In this document: positions 1 to 11,249 of the stretch, in pieces
Layout: each line of letters starts with the position of its first letter
Position numbering within the stretch: the stretch's first letter is position 1
DNA from: Balamuthia mandrillaris
Lineage: Eukaryota; Discosea; Longamoebia; Balamuthiidae
Direction of reading: 5' to 3'
DNA length: 64,000 nt
Assembly (NCBI GenBank): GCA_031835245.1
Contig: JAVKOQ010000026.1
Span: forward strand, 1-64,000
Notes under the pieces: model-generated
Database searches by the model: none
Told to the model about the DNA's origin: nothing
The model's input: only the letters and a program-made list of their open reading frames with translations
Position numbers and translations under genes: made by a program

Positions 1-1368
1 TGTAGATCACGCTTAAAGAAATGGGAATGCCTTGCTTTTGTTCTAACACCTGTGGTACAGTGTAAAAGTCAACCAAACGTTTAAGAGATACAAAATAAAG
101 AGAAAGGAAGCAGAAGAGCAGGAAGGGTTGGTGTACAGCATCAATAAAGTTGTTCTCGGGGCGGTAATAAACATCGCCACCAGCTCCAACGAACCCCAGC
201 TCCTTAAACATGACTTCATTCAACATGATCAGCTTCTTCGCCGCATCCTCCATTTTGCTATCTCGCTCGCTCGGCCCTTCTTCCTGCTCCAAGGACGAAA
301 CAGAGGGATAAGCACGCAAGTCATGCGTCTGCCGTTCCAGTCGGTCTTTCACCCTTTCAGCGATTTCATCCAGCTGACGGTGAACTCGAGAGCGATCGAT
401 GGAGCGTTCTCTCAAAGTGGCAATGGTCATCGCCATGTCCTCAATGTTGACCGTCTGGTCGATATCTGTGCGTGAGTTGAGCCCGCCGAGGATGCGCATC
501 CAGGGTTTGAACTTGTCGTAAACGTCGTTCATAACACGAAGCAAACGGAATCCGTTATCCAATTGTTTTTCTATCAGCTGTTGCGATGACATTTAGAAGA
601 AGCATAACCTCAGAAAACTTGTTTAAAAGGGAGAACAAACCGAGGCGTCGGTTTCGTTTTTGTGTTGCTGGAACCGTTGTCTGGTTTGCTCGGTGAAAGA
701 GAAGCGTGGCGAGAGGTTCCAGTCAAGAGCGATCGCCGGGTGCTCCGGTTCATCGGTTGCTTGCTCTATTCTTGCTTTGTGTTCAGCTGTACCGTCAACA
801 AAAAAAAACATGTGAGAGACCGAAAGAAGAAAGAGGCAAAGAAGAAAGAAGAAAGAAGAGAGAGAAAAGGAAGTGAAAAAAAAAGTATACCAAGCAAACA
901 TTGGACTTGGGAGAAAGGCAGTCTTGAAAGCGGGAACGCCTTCTCAAAGTCTCTGTTGATGCGCTGCACCGCAAAATAAATCGTGCGCACGAGCTGCCTT
1001 CGCACCGGGTCCACCGGCTCTGCCGCTCCTTTCTCGTGACAAAGCAAAGGAGGGGCCAAAGGAACAGAGGCGGATGGTGATGGCGATGAAGCAGGAGGAG
1101 GAGAGGAAGAAGCAAGAGAAGGAGGAGGTGGGGAACGCAGAGTTGAGGATGAGTAGCCGCGGAGCCTTCCCGCGGAGCTCCCCTGCGTTGCGGCGGATGG
1201 GGTGGGCGAGGAAGCGGAGGCGAAGGCAAAGGGGAGGCGCCCCGAACCTGCAGCAGCCAACGAAGAAGAAGCATAAGCCGAAGGGGAGAGGCTGCTCGCT
1301 CCTAGCAGAGAAGCTCTCCCAACGGCACAAAACTTTGTTCTTAGAGCGGCTTTGTTGGTTCTCCACAT
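1..1368 (-). CDS. Mitochondrial-type LYR-like / SirB1-FBXO21 transglutaminase-like protein (3' end outside window)
   Basis: The start at 1368 opens a serine/alanine-rich, basic N-terminus (MWRTNKAALRTKF...) that looks like a mitochondrial presequence. Exon 1 ends near 900 and its frame continues into an exon at about 806-652 and then one at about 574-132, joined by GT-AG introns. The spliced middle contains VRTIYFAVQRINRDF, and later FQQHKNETDASLIEKQLDNG, which resemble the first helix and the FR-N-K/TD-I pattern of LYR-motif (Complex1_LYR) proteins, although the LYR triplet itself reads IYF. The last visible part, LNEVMFKELGF, then YYRPENNFIDA and (after an intron ending about 52) VLEQKQGIPISLSVIY, matches the SirB1/FBXO21 transglutaminase-like fold, where the family reads V-L-E-x-K-x-G-I-P-I-S-L. 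Presequence and transglutaminase-like match are seen; the LYR assignment is inference. Catalytic residues and the C-terminus lie outside. Its substrate is unknown. Confidence 0.72.
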
Positions 1369-1934
1369 AACGAATAGAAAGAGAGAGACAGAAAAATAAA
1401 TAAAAATATAAATAAAAGCTTTTGGAGGTCGAAGAAAAAGAAAAAGAAAAGGTTTGCTGTGCACGCAAGCACACGTAGTAAGGTAGGTAGGTTGGTTTGG
1501 AGGATGTACGAAATATTACAAACTTGTTTTGTTTTATTCTGCTTCAATTGTATTGTTTGGTTTTGTTTTTTTTTGTGATGATGACAAGAAAGAAAAGGAA
1601 CAGAAAATAATCCCCAAAAAAAAAATTGGAAATAAAAAAAAAGAAAACGTGAAATTGAAATTCACCAATACCGGAAATTTCCTGCTATTTATGGCAAATC
1701 TGTCGACACTTTTTTCCCCGACGGAGAATTCGTTTTCATGTTTTTGATATCCTATTGAACGATCCGTCTTTGATTGATGATTGGTTAATAACGATCTTCC
1801 TCCAGAATTGCTGTCAACTGGAGTCGAACGCGCGACACCAATATTATTGATAATATTGCCGATAATTGCGCATAATTAAGAAAAAACAGGAAAAGAAACG
1901 GAAAAGAAAGAAAAGAAAAGAAGTTTAGCCGGTA
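1369..1934. promoter_or_regulatory. Divergent intergenic region with TGTCGACA palindrome
   Basis: This 566-bp region separates two divergently transcribed start codons. It is A/T-rich, with long A runs on the plus strand just before the myotubularin start. It holds one TGTCGACA palindrome at 1701-1708, 227 bp before the ATG at 1935, and a short cluster of GAAATT/AAATTTC inverted motifs at about 1652-1682. No gene is seen. Confidence 0.5.
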
Positions 1935-4900
1935 ATGATCCCCTCTTCTGCGGCAGCTGCCGGCACGACGGCCACCCCGCCCTCCTCCTCCTTCTCCTCC
2001 ACCTCTACCTCCAACCTGGAGGGATGGCTGCACAAGAAGGGAGAGAAAGGGGCCGTCAAGGCCTGGCGCTTGCGCTGGTTCATCAAGAAAGGCAACAAGC
2101 TCTTCTACTACAAGACCAAGGCCCCCGACGAGGAGCCCAAGGGCTTCATCGACCTGCTGCAGGCCACGAAAGTGCAGCCCTTGTTCATCAAGTCACGCGT
2201 ACGTCTTTTTTATTTATTTATTTTTATAAATAAAACGAACAAAACTGACCAACAACAACAAAATAAAAGAACGGTTACGGCTTCCGTTTGACTGTCGCTC
2301 AACGAGATTACTTTCTCTGTGCTGCCGTTCGTCGTTTAACCTCTTCTTCTTCTTCTTCTTTTTGTTGTTCCGTTCCCTTCTCACCAAAAAAAAAAACAAA
2401 AACAAAAACAAACCATTTCCCAAAAAGACGTACGAGGAGCGTCAATGGTGGATCGACCAGCTGACCAGCCATATCGTGGAGTTTAGGCAAGGCCTCCTGA
2501 GCAGAAACCGCGGCAGCACGGCCGCTATTACCGGTACATGGCCTCCCCTCCCCTCCTCTCTCTTGTTTTTTTTTTTCCTCTCCCTTGGGCCTTCTCCGTC
2601 TTCTCGATCGTTTTTTTTTCTTGTCCTTTCGTTCCTCTGCTCTCTCTTTCTCGTTCTCTTCTCCGTGTTGTTCTCGTTCTCCCCTCTCCTCCACTCTCCC
2701 CGCTTCTCTTCGCGTTAACAACCGCACGAACAGGAGGAGCATTGTTGAGCCCACGAAGCAATGGCACCATTGAAGCATCCAAACAGCACACCGAAGATAC
2801 GAAACCACCTCACGTGCCGCCTGAGGTCTTGCTCTCCTTCGATGAAGAAATCTACATCGATGAAGACTACAGCCCCAACAACGAACAACAACCAACCCAT
2901 TTACCTCCGCAACGTCTCTACACAAACACAAACTTGAGCAACAACAACAACAACAACAATACCAGAGCACTAAAGAAAACATATTCTTTGGAGGCATCCG
3001 CGTTGCAGCGTCACAAGCAGATCAACAACGACCGGCCCAGCCCTTCTCCTCGTCTTGCCGTCGACACGAACTCGATGGACGTTAGAGCCGCCTCCTCGTC
3101 TAAAGGCGAAGAAGAGGGAAGAAAGCAAAGTCGTTTTCATGGAACGATGATGGAGTTGAGGCCCCGCGAGCTGATGGAAGGAGAAACGATATTGCACACG
3201 CAGCACCGGGTCGTATTTTATCGCTCCTCTGCGACGCGGTTCCAAGGAAGCCTGTTTCTTACCAACTTTCAACTTATTTTTGTTCCGGATCCTTTGTTCT
3301 TGGTATCTTTTTTTTTTACTCTTCCTTATATCATGGTCGTTTCTTTTCTTATTGTTGTTTCTTTCTTTTGCTTTATTACCCCAAACCAGCCAGAAGATAC
3401 CTTCTACGAAGAAGTTAAAGTACCAATGGCAACCATAGTTCGAGTGGAAATACTTTCTTCCGATTCGAACAGCGGTCAAGAGGGAGGCACATACTATGGT
3501 AGACTCTTTCGCTTTCCTTTGGGGCAGGGCAAGAACAAGAAGCACGCAAAGAACGTGTCTGCAGTCAACACCAACAATGAGTCGCAACAAGTCGAATTCT
3601 TGGAAGTTATTTCCAAAGATATTCGTGTCCTGCGGTTCTCTTTCTTCCCTAAAACAGATGCACGAAAACAAGTATGTATTTTTTCTTCTTCGTCTTTCCT
3701 CTTTCCCCCTTCTTCCTCCTATTTTCTCTTGTATTCTTTCTGCTTCCTTTTTCTTTACGTCTGTATTATCAGTATTTCTTTTCAGGTTTCGTTCGTTTAC
3801 CATTTTTTCTTCTGTGTAGTTTATGGACGCAATAAGCATTCACTCACCAGCTTCCATCAACGGAATGTTCGCATTTGCTTACAACCCTCCCGAGAATGAA
3901 CATTCATCACCATTTTCTTCACCTTCACAGAATAACATCAGCAACGATCGCTCTTTATCTGATCCAGCAAACGTATGTGGAAAACCGGCTTTTACCTCCA
4001 AAGAAGCTCCTGCAGCCCTTCCTTCTCCTTCATTATCTTCCGTATCTTCATCTTCATCATCTTCTTCTGCTTCATCTCGTAAACCACTACCACCACCTCC
4101 TCGTCCTCCTCGTCAAAACAACAACAATAGCAACAAGGATGATCCTACTAATAGCATCTTTCCTAAGCGTGCCCCTTCTCCCCCTCCTGCTTTTTCTTCT
4201 TCAAAATCTCGTCCCTTACCTCCTCCTCTTCCTGCCAAACCTCCCCTTTCTTCGGCTTCGACTTCTTCTTCATTTGTCCCAACTCACTTCAAGTCTCCTC
4301 CTCTTCTGCCCTCTTCACTTGACAACAATAAACAACAAACAACAAACAACGAAGAACAACGAGATGATGATGATGGATGGAAAGTTTATGATGCAGTTGC
4401 AGAGTATGATCGTTTGGGTTTACCAAACGATCATTGGGTGCTTCTCTCTGATGTGAACAGCACTTTTGGGCTCTGCCCCACGTACCCGCAGGTGCTTTGC
4501 CTGCCGAAACGTTTTCCTCCCGAGCTGTTGCCCAGCGTTAAGGAGTTTAGGACCAAAGGCAGGATTCCTGTTTGTTGTTGGAAGCACCCCACTAGCAATG
4601 CTGTTATTACAAGGTTTTTTATCTGCGTCTCCTCTCCCTATCTTTTCTCTTTGTTTTTTTGTTGTTCATAAATCCTCTTGTTGGTTTTCTTCTTCCTCAT
4701 TATCAAAAACAGATGCAGCCAGCCTCGAGTGGGCCTCTCTCGTCAACGAGGCCACGCCGACGAGCTTCTCATTGCCAACATCCTTCGCGCCAATCCTACC
4801 TCCGAGACGCTGTACCTGATGGACGCTCGGCCGAAAGCCAACGCCATGGCTAATCAAATGGCTAAAGGAGCGGGCTACGAGAGAGAAGACGTATACAAGG

Positions 4901-5943
4901 ACACCAAATTCAAGTTCCTCAACATCGACAACATTCACGTCATGAGAGAGAGCCAGAGACGCATTTTGCTGCAGTGTTATCCGTCTTTAATGAACACTTC
5001 TCCGTCTTCATCGTCTTCCTCTTCGTCCTCTTCAAATGGTTCTTCTTCCAACGGTAGCTCGAACAAAGAAGAACATGCATTTGCCGCTTCGGAGTCTTCT
5101 TTTAGTTCGTCAGATTCTTCTTTTTTGCAGTACAAAGAGAACGATAACGATTGGAACAATGCAGTCAATTCGTGGATGTGGCATCTAAAGTCTGTGTTGA
5201 GGGGTGCCGTTAAAGTCGTTCACGCCGTCGAAGAATGCTCTTGCTCTGTTCTTATTCACTGCAGGTTTATTTTCCTTCTTTTACCTCTTGTCTTTTTCTT
5301 CTGTTGCTTTCTAACATTAAAAGCACCACATAAACATAACAATAGCGATGGCTGGGATCGTACGCCACAAGTGTCAGCCTTGGCACAGCTCATGCTGGAT
5401 GGCTACTATCGCACCTTGAAAGGCTTTCAAGTGCTTATCGAAAAGGAATGGTTGAGTTTTGGCCACAAGTTTGCTGACCGATGCGGTCATTACAACGCCA
5501 AGTTGGGCAACCACAAGGAAAACGAGAAGGAACAAGCTCCTATCTTTCATCAGTGGATAGAGTGCGTATGGCAGCTAACGCAACAATACCCTCGGCACTT
5601 TGAGTTCAACGAACAACTGCTTATCGCTCTCAGCGACAACATCTATTCGGGGCTCTACGGCACTTTCCTTTGCAACAGCGAGAAAGAGAGAGTGGAGGCC
5701 AACCTTCGGGAACGAACCTTTTCGTTCTGGTCTCAGGTCAACCACCCCAAGAACACCCACAAGTACCTCAACACAAAATACTTTATGGCGAAGCAGCAAC
5801 ACAAACAACAGCTGAACCGAACGAAGAGAGGAATGGGGGTGTTGCCCGACTTTCACAACTGTTCGGACATGAGGCGGCTGCAGTTTTGGCGAGAGTATTA
5901 CTTTCGGCACAACGAAGACCTGTTGCCTTGTACCAAGCTTTGA
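1935..5943 (+). CDS. Myotubularin-family phosphoinositide 3-phosphatase with extra N-terminal PH domain
   Basis: Eight exons (1935-2198, 2270-2326, 2428-2533, 2734-3302, 3390-3671, 3820-4613, 4713-5264, 5346-5943) join in frame to 1073 codons. Residues about 28-130 form a PH domain (LEGWLHKKG..., ending EERQWWIDQL). A GRAM/PH-G domain follows at about 270-430 (GETILHTQHRVVFY...GSLFLTNFQLIFV). The myotubularin catalytic domain includes FGLCPTYPQ, RIPVCCWKHP, SQPRVGL, YLMDARPKANAMAN, NIHVMRESQ and the signature HCSDGWDRT, with Cys, Asp and Arg intact, so it is predicted to be active. Such enzymes remove the 3-phosphate of PI3P and PI(3,5)P2 on endosomes. Ser/Pro-rich linkers separate the domains (about 465-590 and 765-830). 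The intron 5265-5345 splits the serine codon right after the catalytic cysteine. No C-terminal FYVE or coiled coil is seen. The start was chosen as the first ATG before the PH domain. Confidence 0.93.
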
Positions 5944-6015
5944 GGAAAATCCTCAAAAAAAAAAGTTAAAGGCTATACATTGTTCATTCACGACATTGTG
6001 ATAACGTTGGAGACA

Positions 6016-7643
6016 TCATTTGGAGGGAGGAGAGAGCATGGAGACGATGTCGTCCATGGTGGGGCGGTCCTTGGGGTCGTATTGCCAGCACGCCTTCATG
6101 ATGCCTTTCAGCACCTCCGGAATGTCCTCCGGGATCTCCGGCGTCGCTCCTTTTGGACAAAGATAGCAGACTCGTTTCAGGAAACAAAATAAAAACACAT
6201 GCGAGAGGGCATACATACTCTTATCAACCACGGCGATGGCAGCTTGAACAAGAGAGAGGTCAGCATAAGGCTCCTCTCCAAAGTTGACGATCTCCCACAA
6301 GACCACCCCATAGCTCCACACGTCCGACTTTTGGGAGTAGGTTTGTTGGGATATGCTCTCTGGGGCCATCCTGCAATCCAGGTTAAATGGTTTTGTAAAA
6401 AACATGAGCAACATCATTTGGAGGACCGTACCATTTCAAGGGACCCACTTCGGACCTGGTTGTTTGCTCATCGGTCTCCGTGTCCCTTTTCAGCCGCGAC
6501 AATCCAAAGTCTCACCATTGGGCATGACGACAATAAGCAACAACACAACGGGTAACATGTTAACAGAGCGGTGAACATACCACTTATTTTGATGGTCAAC
6601 TCCTCGGTGAGCAACAAGTTGCGAGCAGCCAAATCGCGATGAATGATGCCCTCCGAATGGAGATGGGACATGCCCACCGCGATCTCTCTGGCCATTTGAA
6701 CCATCATCTTGTAGTTCACTATTGCCTCCCCTTCCTCCGACATGAGGAAATGTCTCAAGTCTCCTTTGGGCATGAACTCCGTCACCACGTAGTGATTGTG
6801 GAAGTCGTCTTCGCACACTCCCAACAAGAGAAGCACGTTTCCATGTGGACGCAGGTTTCTGTATCATTGTGAGAGAGAGAGAGAGCGAGAGAGAGAGAGA
6901 GAGAAAGCTTAAGGTAGAAGAACCGGAAGAATCAGAATAGACGCAAACGTACTGCATGATCTCCATCTCGCTTCGCATCTGCTCCAACTCATCATTGTGC
7001 TTGGCAAGAATCTAGCAAACAATCAGTATTAGATAGCAAACATAAACTAGAATAAGCGAGTACCTGTTTTATTGCCACGGGTGTTCCTCTCCACTTTCCT
7101 TTCATCACCACGCCAAACCCTCTGAAAAAACGCGAATAAGAAAGAAGGAAGAATAGAAAGAAACGGCGTCGAAGAAAATACAAGAAAGACACAAACCACA
7201 AGGAACACAGGAAAGAAAGAATGGCAAGAAAGAAACACATATAAGAAAGCAAATGCATATACATACCCTCGCCCAATCTCTTCGCCGAATGTCAACTCAG
7301 AGAATTGAATGTTCCAACTGAAACCCAGTCCTCTGTCTTCTCCACCTCCATGTCTTGCGCGATTTGAATGCTTGCTTGGTTGGATGGGATTCCTTTGGTA
7401 CATGTTCTCTCCTCCTTCCTCCAGGTCTTTCTGCATTCTTCTCCTTTTCGCCATGGTCCTTCGTCTCAGCAGCACTGCCGCCACGACGCCCGCCACCAAG
7501 ATCAACAACAAGGGCAGACCCAGACTGAGGCCCAAGGTGAGAGGGAGGTTGCTGTCACCGTCTGCCGTATTCCGTTCACTTGTGTCTTCATGCATAAAGA
7601 TTAGCCTACAAAGGAGCATGCCAAAGAAAAGAAATGGAGACAG

Positions 7644-7690
<47 letters not shown>

Positions 7691-8915
7691 AAGAAAGAGA
7701 AAGAGAACCCGTATCGCTGCTACCACTACTTGAGCTCTCCTCATTGCTGACACTGCTTGAAGCGGGGTCTAGTTTGATGGCAGTGAAGCTTGTGGTGCAT
7801 TGGACCCGCGTACCATGGGCATCCTCCACCTTCACTATGACGTCGTGCAGACCAGCAGCAAGAAGGGTGCCCGGCGGAGGGGTTTGGGTGATGTTGATGG
7901 GACTATGGCAAGTGCCCACCACACGAAGAGAAGTGGAGCTAGTGAAATCAGGCACTTCTATTTCTGTCTCCTCTTTCTCTGCGCTCATTGCCTCGCTGCA
8001 TGAGACGATGGCGAGCGGTTGAGGAGCAAACGACCCGCACCCTGTTATGCGTTCGTTTAAGTGATGTTGAGGCAGGAAGATAGGCCGAGCATACATACCA
8101 CTCATGGAATAAAACAAAGCATTGGCCATCAGCTCTCTTCCGTTTGTGGACCTATTCCAACCACCGTTGCCGCGTCCTGGTGCATCAAGATCCTCCGTAC
8201 CTCTTAGCTCCGTGACAGGATGGAAGTTGAGGTCCACACGATTGCTCTTGTTGGGACCAACTTCATCGCGAACTACCATCAGCACCACCCCATCGTCATA
8301 GTCAGCCACCACGTAGGACCCTTCCTCCATCTTCTCCACTTGAGCAGGTAGAACGTTGGCGCGAAGGGCTTCGCCGCCGGTTCCAAAGGAGGTGACGTTG
8401 AGCATGGTGGGATGCTCCGGAAAGTGAACCACGCCAAGCTTCCTACGTCCTCCTCCTCCGCCAGGAGTAGTCGTGACCTCACCAGCTTTCTGGGGCAGGA
8501 CAACGGAGGAATGAGTGACAAAAGCTCCTTCGAGGCCGGTAGGTCCGTTGAAGCCAGCTGCAGCAAGCACTACGCCCTTGCCTTGCTCCACGTAGCCCTG
8601 CAACAAGTTACCCAACTCCTCCGGCTCGGGGAAGGGTGCCACTTGAACGATAGGGTAGTCTGAAGCCAGGCCGGACCAAACGAGGAGGGCTTCGAAGTTT
8701 TGCACAAGTTCTTCCAAGGTCGGGAGGGAGCTCACGTTCAAGTAGGTGATGCTCTCGAACCGCCCTGTTTCCTCCAACCTCAGCGTCACGTCCGCTCTGT
8801 AGCGCGGGTCCACTTCAGTGGTCAGCAGCCCAATCCGCTGTCCGTCGATGCCGCTGCATGTGAGGAGAGCTTTTATCACCACCAAAAGAACTGGAATCGT
8901 CCGCAGCGGCAACAT
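6016..8915 (-). CDS. Single-pass receptor with HYR-like ectodomain and cytoplasmic tyrosine-kinase-like domain
   Basis: An N-terminal signal peptide (hydrophobic residues about 3-20) is followed by an ectodomain of about 400 residues with several N-glycosylation sites. Its first half (RIGLLTTEVD...LEELVQNFEALLVWSG...YVEQGKGVVLAAAGFNG) has the alternating pattern of a Rossmann/GATase (ThuA-like) fold. The second half (CGSFAPQPLAIVSC...PPPGTLLAAGLHDVIVKVEDAHG) resembles an HYR domain. A transmembrane segment (LTLGLSLGLPLLLILVAGVV) precedes RRR. The kinase, assembled across six introns, has the loop GRGGFGVV, VAIK, HRDLAARN, DFG, WMAPE, DVWSYGVVLWEI and DRP; all catalytic residues are present. 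HRDLAARN is shared by TK and TKL kinases, so phosphotyrosine activity is likely but not certain. The stop lies 72 bp from the convergent myotubularin stop. A (TC)n tract sits in the intron before the transmembrane exon. Confidence 0.88.
7644..7686. repeat. (GA)n / sense-strand (TC)n microsatellite in intron
   Basis: About 21 GA units on the plus strand lie inside an intron of the minus-strand receptor gene, so the transcript strand is (TC)n. This is one of many such tracts in introns here. Confidence 0.9.
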
Positions 8916-9230
8916 TGGGGCTGCTTAACACTTGCTTTCCTCTTATTATTTTTGCTGAAACGAACTCCGCGTATACCAGCACACCTTCTATTAGACTCGT
9001 TTCCGGTGTTGATTACACGCTTATTCTATCGTTTCGGTCTTTTATTGATCTGCTCGTTTAATATAGCATCATTTGAAAAACCATTGGTTGGACTTGCGTC
9101 ACTCCTTAATCAGAAGTTAGCCAACAAAAATTCAAACACCTCAACCAATCCAAAACCAAAAAAAAATCAAATGGAAATGTGTTCGATTAGTGCACAAGTG
9201 CTGCTCATTTGAACTCTTCCAATCAAAAAA
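8916..9230. promoter_or_regulatory. Divergent intergenic region (receptor / methyltransferase)
   Basis: These 315 bp separate two divergent start codons. The right half becomes A-rich toward the plus-strand ATG (runs of 9 and 6 A). No TGTCGACA or TGACGTCA element is present, unlike several other 5' regions in this window. Confidence 0.45.
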
Positions 9231-11249
9231 ATGATCGGATCAAAAGAGAAAATGGGGGAGGAGGAGGAGGAGGAGGAGGAGCACAACCACAAGAAGGCAT
9301 GCCATGAGGAGGACATGAGAAGGCCGGAGGGTTTGAGAAAGGTCATCGATCAACTCGGAGCCAAGGAACCGGGCGTTGCTGTTGCTGCCACCGAAGCCAT
9401 CGTCCGATGGAGCCGACTTGGTTGCTACTCGTTTTTTTTGTTTTTTTGTTCTGCAATGGAGTATTGACTGTTGCTCTTCTGTTTCTTCTTTCTTTCTTTC
9501 TTTCTTGTCGTTTCTTGCTTTTTTCTTCGTTCATCTTTCTTCTTCACACACAATCAAAAAAAGAGAACAACATATATGAAGCAAGGGACACGTTGTTGTT
9601 GGTGCCGGCGTTGATCCGCCTGCTCTCCTCCAATGATGCTGCCACCAAGAAAGCTGCGCTTACTGCCCTCGTGGCGTGTGCTTCCGCTGGTTCGCTTCAC
9701 CTCTCTGCTCTCTGCTCTCTCTGCTCGCTCTGCTCTGTTACTTGTTAGTCATTACGTTCTATGATAATGCAGAGGACATAAAAAACGAAGTGGAAGACGC
9801 TGGTGGTTTCCCTATTCTCAACCAACTTGCTCGTAGCAATTCTTCTTCTTCTTCTTCTTCTTCTTCTTCTTCTTCTTCTTCTTCTTCTTCTTCTTCTTCT
9901 TCCAGCACCAATGACGAGGTTTGTAGCTTAGCTATGGAAGCGCTTACTCTTTTGCAAGCGCCAGGTTCGTTCTTTAATACCCCTTGCTTCTCTGTCGCTC
10001 TTCTAAACCTCAAAAAATAACTGACTATGTTGCAGCAACAAATAAGATACGAACGTTTCGGTTTGTCGGTTCTTCTTCAGCAAATGATAGTCTTGAAGAC
10101 AAACGCAGCAAGGATGAAATGAGGAGAAACGAGCGAGTGATTCGGATATGCGTTGATCACATGGATAACGTTGGTGTTGGCTGGAAGATATGGGAATCTG
10201 CTATCATTCTTGCTCGGTCAGTTTTCTTTACTCTCTTTTTCTTTGTATGTTCTCCTTTTTCATAGCTTTCTCATGACTATTTACAGGTGGTGGCATTCAC
10301 GTCAAAACTTGTTGGAAGGAAAAAGAGTGTTGGAGTTGGGAGCTGGAGTAGGCCTGGTCGGCATTTTGGCTGCTCCTTACTGCCGTGAAATAGTCATTTC
10401 TGACTGCGTCGATAAGGTACTCTTTCTTCTTTCTTTGTGTTCTTCTTGTTCTTCTTCTGCTTCTTGTCCTTCTCCTTGTACTTGTTAATGAAGGAAGTAG
10501 TAAAGTAACATGAACAATTGGTGGATGCGGTGAACACTTCGTCTTGATGAATGTTCGTTTTGATGATTCTCATGTGTCTTGGTATACAAAAATTCAGCTT
10601 GTGGAAGACATTCAATACAATTTGAGCTTGAATAACCTTCGAGACAATAATGTACAAGTAATGTAAGTAATGCTCGCTTTCTTCTTATGCTTCCCTCCTT
10701 CCAACTCTAGTTTTGAACAACAAAAGAAATTTGGATTGGAGCATCATTCAACGGCAAGAGCAACAAACTGCTTCTGAACAGTATCACCGCTCTCCAGTTG
10801 CAGTTCCTGACTTAGGCCGTTTCGAGGTGATAATGGGATCTGCTCTCATCTACGACAAAACATCAGCAACGCATTTGGCCGACGTGGTTCATCACTATCT
10901 TCATCCGGAGCAGGGTCTATTTTACACAGTTACCCATCGCAACCGCCTTGTAATGCTTTCTACCCTTTTTTCTAACTTTTATCTTTCAGTTTCATTTTCC
11001 TCCTTTTCTCTTTCTCTTCCGTCATTTCTCCTTCTTCTTTCTTCTTTCTTCTTCTTTCTTCTCTTATCTAACACAAAATAAAACCAGGGAATAGCCGAGT
11101 TCACGAGCCGAGCGAAAGCTTTAGGCCTGCATTGTCTCAAAGAGGACGTTACACAGCGTTCCCTCTTTCAAGACTTTAGCGAGAGCAGCCAATGGCAGTG
11201 GATCGTTTGTTGCCGAAATCCATCACTGCTTGCATCCCTTCCCACTTGA
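9231..11249 (+). CDS. ARM-repeat plus METTL/FAM86-type protein methyltransferase
   Basis: The ATG at 9231 follows an A-rich leader. The N-terminal part carries armadillo-like helices (LRKVIDQLGAKEPGVAVAATEAIVRWSRL; LVPALIRLLSSNDAATKKAALTALVACASAE; then FPILNQLARS), interrupted by a run of about 20 serines encoded by a TCT repeat. The C-terminal half is a seven-beta-strand SAM-dependent methyltransferase of the METTL (methyltransfer_16) group: WESAIILARWW, motif I LELGAGVGLVGI, VISDC, then NNVQVINLDW, VIMGSALIYDK and LFYTVTHRN. Members of this group methylate lysines of proteins. The usual acidic residue before I/L-Y (family G-x-D-x-x-Y) is alanine here (GSALIY). The C-terminus, read through the last splice near 11095, ends with TGA at 11247-11249. 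At least seven introns are inferred; splice ends at 10661-10729 were chosen because they keep the frame and restore the V-x-N/L-D-W motif. Confidence 0.82.
9841..9902 (+). repeat. TCT trinucleotide repeat coding polyserine
   Basis: An uninterrupted TCT/TTC run encodes about 20 serines between the ARM-like region and the methyltransferase domain. A similar coding Ser tract occurs at 27127-27172 in the ERMARD-like gene. Confidence 0.95.

Noticed and set aside
1800-1850. TCGAACGCGCGACACC resembling part of a tRNA T-arm on the minus strand
   Set aside because: No matching acceptor, D or anticodon stems could be paired around it.
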